64,000 bases of DNA from Oryzias latipes (lineage: Eukaryota; Chordata; Actinopteri; Beloniformes; Adrianichthyidae): contig NC_019866.2 of NCBI RefSeq assembly GCF_002234675.1, forward strand, positions 15,281,261 to 15,345,260. Direction: 5' to 3'. Below, one piece after another: positions 52,364-64,000 of this stretch. The translations under genes were made by a program, and so were the position numbers. The notes below the pieces were generated by a model. The model made no database searches. It was not told the origin of the DNA and saw nothing but the letters and a program-made list of their open reading frames with translations. Every line of letters begins with the position of its first letter. Positions within the stretch are counted from its first letter, which is position 1.

Positions 52364-55300
52364 ATGATGCAGTGTTTTCATTTCATGGTGGAGCCAGCCA
52401 AGTACTTAATTGCCAAGAATAAGGTTTGTTTTTATTTTTTCTCATCACATCATGTTTAAAGTTAAACCTCTTTTGGGTCACCTTGATACTTTAGGGGATG
52501 GCTGACATGGCAACATTGTCATTGCATCACATGACTGCGCATTTCGGTTATATTTTTTTAAGAAGAAAAAAAAGAGCAATTTCATGCATTACTTAGTCTG
52601 GCAAGAGTGCTGACTGTGTTTCACTGATGGGATCGGAGCTGTGATGTGCATTTTAATCAGGCGGTGTCTCCTTTGTGAAGCACTTATGAACCAACGTTAT
52701 GTAAATGTCTTCTTTGACGGGGGTGGTAGGGCTCCAAACAATTGTTCCTCCTTTATTTGTGTGTCTTTCACAGGAGTTGCACAAAAAAGCTAAAAGGTCT
52801 GAGAAGGAGCCTTTGGAAAAGGATCAACTGTTTGTTGTGGAGCTGGCAGGAGAACTGAAAAGAGTGTGTCAGGTACATCTTTTTCATTAATAGGTATTGA
52901 AAATATAAATAAAAGGACCCTCACCGCTCTGCAATCTTCAGTCAAGTTTTAGGTATATTATGCAAAGTCAACTTTTTGAGCTTTTAAGTGTATTATAATG
53001 TTAATTCCTCACAAAAAACAACCCTAAAGGGGTATTTTGCTCCATTCACACATCTCTGAGCACCAAGCCTTCCCAATCCATGAAAATAACCGGGTGCTCA
53101 TATTGTGACGTAGACAAGGGAGAACAGCCTCTTCCAGGAAGAGTCTGTGCTGCCAGCATCGCCCCAGGCTAACGCGCACACGCACTTTCTCCGTGTTCTT
53201 TCGTTTCCTTTTATATGCACAATATGCACATCTTTCTCTGCAAACATTCAGATGTTTGTTTTTGTGGGCAAAACACGGACACGCTGCCGAGGCCGGCTCT
53301 AGGTTTACGTCATATAATGAGCGGCACTCACAAGGAGTGAACGCTGGTGCCTCAGAGATCGAGTCGTCTTACATCAGGGTAGGATAAGGATCTGCAAAAA
53401 TAACTAATATTTCATTTAAAAAATCTTTCTTTAGTGTGCCAAAGGAAATATATTATCATATACATGGATGTAGTATTACTCTGAAAGGCTTAAGAAAAGC
53501 ATGCTATAGCCCCTTTAATCTAAAAATTGCCTTTCTGAGTGTTTCTTTATTCAATTTGTTCTGAATCATGAGCAGGCAACATATACAGATAAAAGACAAT
53601 CATATTTCTGAAAGAAAATACGCGGGGCAGGCCACAAGCTCCTGTTCCGCTCCATCCTGATGCATCCACGTCATAGATGATTCGATACACGTTCGTCTTT
53701 GTTTTCCTCGTTTGAGCTAGCATCTGGCTCAAAAGTGTACAGCTGGATAACTAAAAAATTGCTCACCGCTTTTGTTACCATGTTGATAATAGGAAGTGGT
53801 GACGCGCTTACACAATTCCCACAACTCAGAGGCAAATTTGTAATGAACTTGTGCAGAAACTATGTCCTAGAAAATGAAACAGATTTTTGGATTTGGCTAA
53901 AAACGGCATAATCATTATTAAAAGAACACCGGGAATGCTTTTACATCTTTTCCAAACCTGATTGGAGTGGGTCTTTAACCACCTGAAACCACTAGATGGA
54001 AGTTGAGAACATCTTCAACTTACATGTCACTCGATTGCACCATACAGCATATAGAGCTTTATCTATAAACAGATATTTTTGGCAACTTTTGATCATTAAA
54101 TCATGAATGCCAGATTTTTTTATTCAGTGTTTTGGTATTACTCAAACAGGTAAGAGATCCCAGCTTTGACTCAGTTGTTCCAGGATATATATTTTTTAAA
54201 TATCTTATTCTCCAGGAGTTAAATGACATTACCAGCCGTTTCCAAACCTTTTTTTCTTGTGCTTGTGTATCATAAAGCTCTATTTTGTTCACTAAAATTA
54301 GAAAAAGCTCAGTATCTTCCACATAAATAGCTGGATGTCCTACTATAGGAACTTTCCCAGACTATTCAAGTATACTTTGAGTCTTTTAATGCAAGAAGAT
54401 TACAAAAACATCTAAATGAGTATCTGCACCACCTTACACTTCATTCCTCCTCTTTACCTTTTGGCTCCTTCCTTTCAGGTGTTGTCACACTACAAAAACG
54501 GAATCTTAAGAAAAACAAAGAGATCCTTTGTTCAAGAAAATGTGTATTATTTATGGCTTACAAGAAACATAAACTTATCAAGAAAGTTTTTCAATAGCAA
54601 AATAATCTTAGTTTGACAAAACATGTCTTAGTGACTACATTTTTGTCCTTCAAATAAGAATTCTTGGTGAGACCTTTTTTTGGCGTTTTTTTTGTTTATT
54701 TAAAAATATGCCAATGGGGTAAGAATCTTTTGACATATCTATTTTTCTATGCATGGCAAATAATTTGCCTCCATCAAATTCTCTTCTCTGGATCTTTCTC
54801 ACTCTAAGTTTCTTCCCTGGGAGCTCCAACTTCAGCCTCAGCCTTCCATTGATCTCCAAAACATCTAACATCTGATGGATGAATTCCTGATCTTATCCAT
54901 CTTCCTCACTCCCAACGAAAACCTCAGCATCGTCATCTCTGCTACCTCCATCTCTACCTCTCTTTCTCTAATCTCTAATGCTCTCACCACAGCTTTCCTT
55001 TTTCATCTTTGCTCAATATTCTGTTTTCATGTCTGCTTTTTTTCCTCCACAGAGGTCAGAAGTTCTGGAGCACATCTTTAACCAGGATGACATCTGGCCA
55101 ACGTCCCTCTGCAGGATCTTCATCCTGCAGTGGGCAAACATGCTGGAGAGCAAGGTAATGGTCTGGAAACATCCAGACAACAATAACAGTAGATGTGCAT
55201 CCTATTCTTAATTAGACAAGCATGTTCATATTAATAGAAGTATATTTGCTAGAATTCATTCCTTCTGTGTTAAGAAGAGGCCCATGCAGACTGATGATTG

Positions 55301-56873
55301 GACAGAGAAGACTGAGGAAAAGCAACTGGATTTTATCAATGTAGAGGAAGTTCAGATAGCTAAAACTGTGATCTACAACTGGATAAAGGATCTGCGAGCT
55401 CAACCTGAGGTAAGAAGCATTATTTCAAACTGTAAGATATTATTGCAATTATATTTGCTGGTACACTCACTCACTCAGTGCTCTTGCAGCAAAGTGTGTG
55501 GCCAGGAGAACCAGTAGCAAAGGTCCTGGAGGATCTGGAGTCTTCCTGGCGGTGGGGCCGCTTCCCTAATCTGTTAACAGCTATGGAGCTGGTTATGTGG
55601 ACTCTGATGTCACAGCAGCCGGATAAGGTTTGATCTAAAACTCACAAAGGACTTGTCCCGTCTAAAAATTAGTGTGAAAGTTGTCTTCCTTCCCGCTTTG
55701 CAGGACACCATTCCTCAGCAGTGGCTTCTATGGAAACAAAGGACTCAGAAGATCGGTTTGTAGAAGAAAAAGAACATTTAAAGAACAATTCTTTTTCTTC
55801 TAATTTTTAATACTTAATAAAAACAACAATTGTTTTTAATCTTCCAGGAGGCATTTCCTACATTCCTCAGCCTGGTAGGTCTTTAAATTTTAAAGACTTC
55901 ACTTTAAAGGGTTTCTTTCAACTCAAAAAAACCTCAAAAAGTGGCACTAGTGCTTTTGTGAGTCATCACCCTATCATGGTAGTTAAAGTGCCTCGTTTGC
56001 TATGTTTTTAGGAGTTGTTCATTTAAAAATAGCTTTTTTCTGAGTATTATCTTCATAATGGATATTAGAGATGTCATTCTTTTCATGAAATTTCATTCTG
56101 TTATTGAGGTAATTATGTGTTGTTTTTATTGGCACTATGGTAACAAATCAGTCTCCTCATCATTGTCGTTCTAAAAAAAAATACTGTATTTTACTGTTTT
56201 TCCAGTGTGGGATTGGATTACAGATGCAGCAGGTACAGAAAAAAAATTATTAAATGTAATATTTAGTAGATTAAAGTTTTTTTCAACCTTTGGCATATTG
56301 TTTTTCCCTGCAGTGGAGGTGAACCTCGATATGGACACAGCCAATCCAGATCTGCTCATCTCTGCCGATGAGAAGCGGATGCGTTGCGGCTTCGAGAGGA
56401 AGGAAGTTCCCAACTACCACCAGCGTTTCGACGGCTGGTGGTGTGCCGTTGGGATGAAGGGTTTGGGCTCTGGTCGCCACTACTGGGAAGCAGAAGTGGG
56501 CGAACGTGACTGGCGACTGGGAGTGGCAAAAGAGTCAGCCCTGAGGAAAGGCTTCAAGTCTCTGAACACTGACACCGGGTATCTGACCCTGCGGCTGGAG
56601 AGGGGCACTGAGCTAAAGGCACTCACCGTGCCCTTCACTGCTCTGCCGCAGGGTCTCATCCCCAGCAAGGTTGGCGTCTACCTTGACTACAACAACGAGC
56701 AGTTATCCTTTTATGACGTGGAGAAACGGCTGCATATTTACACCTACAACGAGACCTTCACCGAAAAGCTGTACCCCTTGTTTGGGACAGTTGAGATAGT
56801 TAAGGATTTGGTAATCAGGTCTCCAAGAGGGAAAAACCACTGTCTCTGCCCCACATCGTGTATGTGGGGTTAA
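52364..56873 (+). CDS. PRY-SPRY (B30.2) domain protein with an unrecognised N-terminal region
   Basis: After a non-coding exon (about 51320-51476), coding exons are 52364-52423, 52774-52872, 55053-55154, 55275-55409, 55490-55627, 55704-55755, 55848-55874, 56206-56232 and 56314-56873: 1200 nt, 399 aa, all phases consistent. The start is the first ATG of the predicted mRNA. Residues 214 to about 390 form a PRY-SPRY domain: LDMDTANPDLLIS (PRY), then RHYWEAEVGERDWRLGVAKES, GYLTLRLERG, VGVYLDYNNEQLSFYDV and LYPLFG. SPRY domains bind protein ligands and are common in fish TRIM and immune proteins. No RING, B-box or death-fold motif is visible. The N-terminal 178 residues look helical (ELHKKAKRSEKEPLEKDQLF; IFILQWANMLESK) and are not recognised. 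Two 27-nt exons join the halves. An RTE-like LINE fragment lies just before the 55053 exon. Confidence 0.82.
53514..53974. mobile_element. MITE, 'CCCACTCC' family, copy 8 (SPRY-gene intron)
   Basis: Right end intact: gattggagtgggtct then TTAA (53975-53978). The interior includes 'ccacaagctcctgttccgct' and 'ctcgtttgagctagcatctg', shared with copies 1-3. The left terminal repeat is degraded. Confidence 0.7.
54770..55000 (-). mobile_element. RTE-like LINE fragment, antisense
   Basis: Plus-strand text such as 'gaaaacctcagcatcgtcat' and 'ctgctacctccatctctacc' matches the antisense of a widespread fish RTE-type LINE segment as I remember it. It ends about 50 nt before the SPRY-gene exon at 55053. 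Confidence 0.5.
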
Positions 56874-57400
56874 GCTTCCTTCCAGCTCCTCCTTTTGAAA
56901 TCACTAACATATTAAAGTATTAAAAACTAGATTAAGAAATCTAGAATCTTGCTGTATGATACCATCAATGTTCTACCTAAGAGCTTTGCTATGTGACCAA
57001 ACTCTGCTGCTATTGCTGTACTGTGAAGCTGCTTACCAGCCTTTCACATGTGATCCTTTGCACACAAGCATTTTCCTGTATTTGAGAGAAATCTAGCACT
57101 TCTATTATAACAAACATATACCTGCAACAAATGCACTGTAATGAATGATTATATAGAATCATATCATTTTTTTGCAGCACTGTTGAAAAAACATTAAAAA
57201 TATTTAGTGATACATATATTACCTTAAAACTAAGTATTGGCAAATTGACAAATATTCTACAACAATATGTAATCAATTTACATTTTTGTGATATAAACTT
57301 GCTTCAATTTATATTCCTCAATGTTTTTTTTTTTAGGCTGACTGACTTTTGAAGTTGTTTGCACAATCTTGCATAAAGTACCTGATCTGTATATATATCT

Positions 57401-57438
57401 ATATATCTATCTATATATAGATATATAGATAGATATAT
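57401..57438. repeat. Perfect AT-rich palindrome (17-bp arms, 4-nt loop)
   Basis: Arms 57401-57417 and 57422-57438 are exact inverse complements built from ATAT/CTAT units. It lies about 0.5 kb past the SPRY-gene stop codon. A cruciform-prone simple repeat. Confidence 0.85.
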
Positions 57439-58255
57439 TCTGAAATGCTAATTAAATCATGTTAAAATTGTTTTGTTTTGTCTTTTTTATGTTGACAGCT
57501 TTCTGCAAAACCCAGTGCATGCGTATTTGGGTTAGTTTTGTCAAAGTAGGCCAGATAAAATGCAAATAGGTACAAACTTTTGTGTTTAATTACAGACAGT
57601 AGCATCTAGATTCATTGTGTATTTATTTCTAACATATTTGGACAGATCTTGTTATAAATGTATTTACTTTTAACTGAGAATAGTTTTTAGAAAGGTCCTT
57701 GAGCCCTGCATGACTTTTGTTCCAGAAAAATGTACATTACTTTTCTTTAAATATTGTTTACTTTTATTGAATCAAATAAGTTTACAATTATTTTCCCCAG
57801 AAAATATATTTTTCCACCTTTTTTAAAATCTTGATTAAATTTAACCTTAGTGTTGTGTTAGAGTCAGCACACATCATTAGTGGATTTCAGCCAAGTGAAG
57901 CTTCAGGGGATTCTCATTTGTCCAATATAGTTGTAAAAAATCAAAATAAACAAAATCTGGCATGTCCAGAGAGGGCACTTCCTTTATTTGAATGGCAGAG
58001 GGCAAATCTCCAATTCGCAGCATTCAAAAATGAAAAGAAGATTTATGGTGTGCCAAGTTCTAGATCACATTTGTGGAGAAAACTAGGGAGAAGACACAGG
58101 TCAGCATTGGATGCAGAGGAGCTGTCCTTGCACACAGAGACTTCTCTGTGATTTAGCTTTCTAATGCTTTTGGAAGATGTAAGTGGTTGCTATTGGATTG
58201 ATTTGTTTGTGTTCCAATGTATTTAGATTAAAGTTGTATTGCTGACGAAAATATA

Positions 58256-59340
58256 TACTGTGGGGGCAAAAAAGGATTTAGTCAGCGACCCATTTAGCAG
58301 GTTCTCCAACTTAAAAAGTCGAGAGGCCTGCACTTTTCATAATTGGCATATCTTATGAGACAATAAATGGGAGGAAAAGTAAAAAACATTACATTGTCTG
58401 ATTTTTAAAGAATGTATTTGTAAATTATGTTGGAAAATGAGTATTTGGTCTATAACAAAAGTTCAACTCAATACCTTGTTATACAGTATACCCTTTGTTG
58501 GCAATGACAGTGGTCAAACATTTTTGGTAAGTCTTCACAAGGTTTCCAAAAACTGTTGCTGGTATTTTGGCCCATTCCTCCATGCAGATCTCCTCTAGAG
58601 CAGTGATGTTTTGGGGCTGTTGCTGTGCAACATGGACTTTCAACTTCCTCCAAAGATTTTCTGTGGGGCCGAGACCTGGAGGCTGGCTAGGCCACTCCCG
58701 GGCCTTGAAATGTTTCTTACAATGCCACTTCGTAACCCGGCCAGTGTGTTTCGGATCCTTGTCATGCTGAAAGACCCAGCCACGTTACATCTTCAATATC
58801 ATTGCTGGTGGAAGGAGGTTTATACTCCAAATCTGACAATACACGATCCCATTCATTCTTTCATTTATATGGATCAGTTGTCCTGGTGCCTTTGTTAAAA
58901 AACACCCCCAAAGCATGATGTTTCCACCTCCGTGCTTTACAGTAGGTATGGTGTTCTTTGGGTGCAACTCAGCATTACTTCTCCTCTGAACACAACGAGT
59001 AGAATTCTTACCAAAAAGTTCTATTTTGGTTTCATCTGACCATAGGACATTCTCCCAATCCTCTCCTGGATCATCCAAATACTCTCTAGCAGACTTAAGT
59101 ACATGTACTGGCTTTAGTAGGGGGACACGTCTGGCACTGCAGGATTTGAGTCCCTGGCACCGTAGTGTGTAACTTTGTTCCCAGCTCTCTGCAGGTCATT
59201 CACTTGGTCGCCCCGTGTGGTTCTGGGATTTTTGCTCATCGTTCTTGGGACAACTTTAACCCCACAGGGTGAGATCTTGTGAAGAGCCCCTAGATCGAGG
59301 GAGATCAGTGGTCCTGTATGTCAGCCATTTCCTAATAATT
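58256..59340 (-). mobile_element. Tc1-like transposon remnant, 5' part of the transposase lost
   Basis: The left terminal repeat begins at a TA with 'ctgtgggggcaaaaaagga', the usual fish Tc1 end. The minus strand codes pieces of a DD34E transposase: [42 protein letters not shown] (second Asp), TENLW (Glu; the usual NPIENLW is changed) and a C-terminus [19 protein letters not shown]. The N-terminal DNA-binding part and the far terminal repeat are missing, and the frame is broken in several places, so it is inactive. Confidence 0.88.
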
Positions 59341-60063
59341 GTTAGGATTACCATTGTGGATGGTAACAGAAAACTAACACAAGAGGAAAATTAAATCATA
59401 CATCGGGATTAAAAAACAAAGAAAACAACAACATTTTGCTAGAAAAGGAACTCAAAACAGTTACATTTATCAACTAAAATTACCATTGGGTTTTAACAAT
59501 TTCCTTGAAAACTTTTTGATTTGAATTTTTTCAGGATTTCTATTTTATTAAAACAAAATTAAATAGCCTCACCTTGTTTAAAATATACAGAATGCCTAAA
59601 ACAAGACTGTGATCCTTCCCCCAGGCAAAAAAATTTGCATTTCTTTGTCAAACTTTCAATAATCCTAACCCTAAATATTCCATGGAATTTTTATTTATTT
59701 AACTTGATTTTCCTTTTAGTGTGTCTCTATGCCATGCATAGTATTTACATTGCAAAATTACATGGTCCACCTCCGATTTGCATGCATTTTTTAGCGTTGG
59801 GAAATTCCAATTGAATGAAAATAATCAGAAACTGAGAGGCAGGTGAACCAATCAGCTCGATTTTTTTTTCCAGCGGGAAAAATAATTAGTAAATATAAAA
59901 AAATATATACATTTTTTTTGTATTTTTAATGCAATTTTATAAAACGTTTATATACCCCCCCCCCCATTCAAATTTTTTTCGTTCTGTCGCTTTCACGGTG
60001 GCGTCATCAGCTTGCGACGATGCAAAGCTTTAACCGACTACTTTAAAGAAAGGGGAAAAAGCG

Positions 60064-62939
<2,876 letters not shown>

Positions 62940-64000
62940 GTTTGTAGAACTTCCTTACATTATTTAAGATAATATTGGAACGTAGAAAATCATCTTCTAT
63001 ATTTACATTTATTTTTTTAGACTTTTTTTCTATTGTAAAATTTTGCTTTTCCTTTCCTGTGGTGGTAAAATGTTACTAATATGATAAAGACTTATAATTT
63101 TGCGTAAAAGAATGACGTGTCTTGTTTTTTATGTTACATTTTAGGGAATCACTTCACCATCTTTATTTCAGGAAATACAATATGGATTCTTTAAATCCAT
63201 CTCTTTATTTTCTTTAAAAAACAATTCCTCGTAGAGTTTTTCAGACAAAAATCGTCTTTCTTGTTTATTGTAAAATTAAGAATGAACTTTTTTGTCCTTT
63301 TTTAATAAACCCATGAATAGGGCTGCGTGATGTGAGGAAAAATCGCAATATTATTGATCAATATTGACAATATAACTTGCGGTACATGAACGAATAGCAA
63401 AACAACCAGAAACATCATTCCCATTTCATTGCAACAGTTTAAACATTAAACTCTAAATGACGCGTGTCGACATAGGAGACAAATATCTAACATGAAAGGG
63501 CTCCATACGATTGGTCAACATATAGGTGTCCATCCGATTGGTTAAATGCATAAAGGGATTTATTTGATTCGTTAAATACTTCAAGCTACCATAAGATTGT
63601 TTTAGTACATTTAAGGTAACCATTTATTACAATTTTTGCCGTCTTTCGTGATATGCAGATTGCACAGCTTGATATCGCGATAACGTTAAATTTGCGATTT
63701 CTTGTGCAGGCGTACCGATAAAACAAAACGGGAAAACAGCAGAAATGTTTTCTGTGGTACATTCCACATAATTTTAGTTTTTGGACAATTTTAGTTTTTG
63801 GAATAAATGGGTCAGGGTTCATTTATTTCCCACAAGCAAATGACAAAAGTAAAAATAAAAATAACAAAACCTTAACAACAGAGCTGAAACAACAATAACA
63901 AAAATAACAATTATCATTATTTCTAACAAAGCTGTTTATTGTTTTATTAATAAAAGTTCCACTTCTATCAGAGAAAGTTACAAGTAATAAAAAAGTAATT
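62940..64000 (+). other. Start of recql5 intron 3
   Basis: Intron from the CAG|GTTTGT donor to the window edge. Apart from the hAT copy at 63318-63714 it is AT-rich DNA with nothing further recognised. Confidence 0.7.
63318..63714. mobile_element. Non-autonomous hAT element, uninterrupted copy
   Basis: Starts TAGGGCTGCG and ends GTGCAGGCGTA, aligning along its length with 11595-12209 minus the nested MITE. Flanks cccatgaa (63310-63317) and ccgataaa (63715-63722) agree at 6 of 8 positions, a worn 8-bp target duplication. It holds the single TTAA (63611-63614) that is the unoccupied site of the MITE in the other copy. Confidence 0.85.

Larger units (their letters stand above)
56874..60063. other. 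SPRY-gene 3' flank, Tc1 remnant and recql5 upstream region
   Basis: No gene is supported. It holds the AT palindrome (57401-57438), the Tc1 remnant (58256-59340) and AT-rich DNA; a C-run near 59957-59966 and a short GC-richer patch at 59985-60025 precede the recql5 start. A 106-codon open frame at 57831-58151 has no recognisable content. Confidence 0.55.

Noticed and set aside
54478-54615. Possible extra exon of the SPRY gene after a good acceptor (cctttcag)
   Set aside because: Reads to a stop without a convincing donor, and the frame joins cleanly from 52872 to 55053 without it. It could be an alternative terminal exon, but there is no support.
57831-58151. 106-codon frame between the SPRY gene and the Tc1 remnant
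   Set aside because: No recognisable motif and no promoter or splice signal; probably chance or unclassified repeat.

Overview
The window is nuclear DNA from a ray-finned (teleost) fish. It holds six spliced protein-coding genes with GT-AG introns. The gene order nherf1-rab37 is the vertebrate one. The repeats are of fish type: tRNA-derived SINEs with LINE-like tails, L2- and RTE-like LINE pieces, a Tc1 remnant, a hAT element and TTAA-flanked MITEs. No operons, CRISPR arrays, rRNA genes or retroviral elements were seen. The species cannot be fixed from sequence alone.

Layout. (1) 1-4518, minus strand: intron 1 and coding exon 1 of nherf1 (PDZ scaffold); the rest lies off the left edge. (2) 8847-26253, minus strand: rab37, a secretory Rab GTPase with two alternative first exons. 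Each is paired with its own P-loop exon, and both splice to the same six downstream exons. (3) 28724-37734, minus strand: complete xylt2 (xylosyltransferase, start of glycosaminoglycan chains) in 11 exons, 875 aa. (4) 41178-48787, plus strand: a five-exon, 205-aa single-pass membrane protein with two PPxY motifs and one LPSY, likely a WW-domain (NEDD4-family) partner; not recognised by name. (5) 51289-56873, plus strand: a ten-exon gene for a 399-aa protein with a C-terminal PRY-SPRY (B30.2) domain, an unrecognised helical N-terminus and no RING or B-box. (6) 60064-64000 and beyond, plus strand: the first three coding exons of recql5 (RecQ helicase), with Walker A, DEAH and ALTATA motifs.

Exons were assembled by reading splice sites and phases. 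Every multi-exon gene keeps an open frame through all its junctions, and total lengths agree with the known families where a family is known. The genes do not form a pathway. nherf1, rab37 and xylt2 act in or near the secretory and plasma-membrane system; recql5 is a genome-stability gene.

Most of the remaining DNA is intron and repeat. The best-supported observations are the duplicated rab37 start/P-loop cassette; a 203-bp TTAA MITE nested in a hAT element, whose empty site can be read from a second hAT copy in the same window; an eight-copy MITE family; a (TG)12 tract just before the recql5 exon 3 acceptor; an expanded acidic repeat in the nherf1 linker; and a clean 21-bp-period tandem repeat upstream of rab37.
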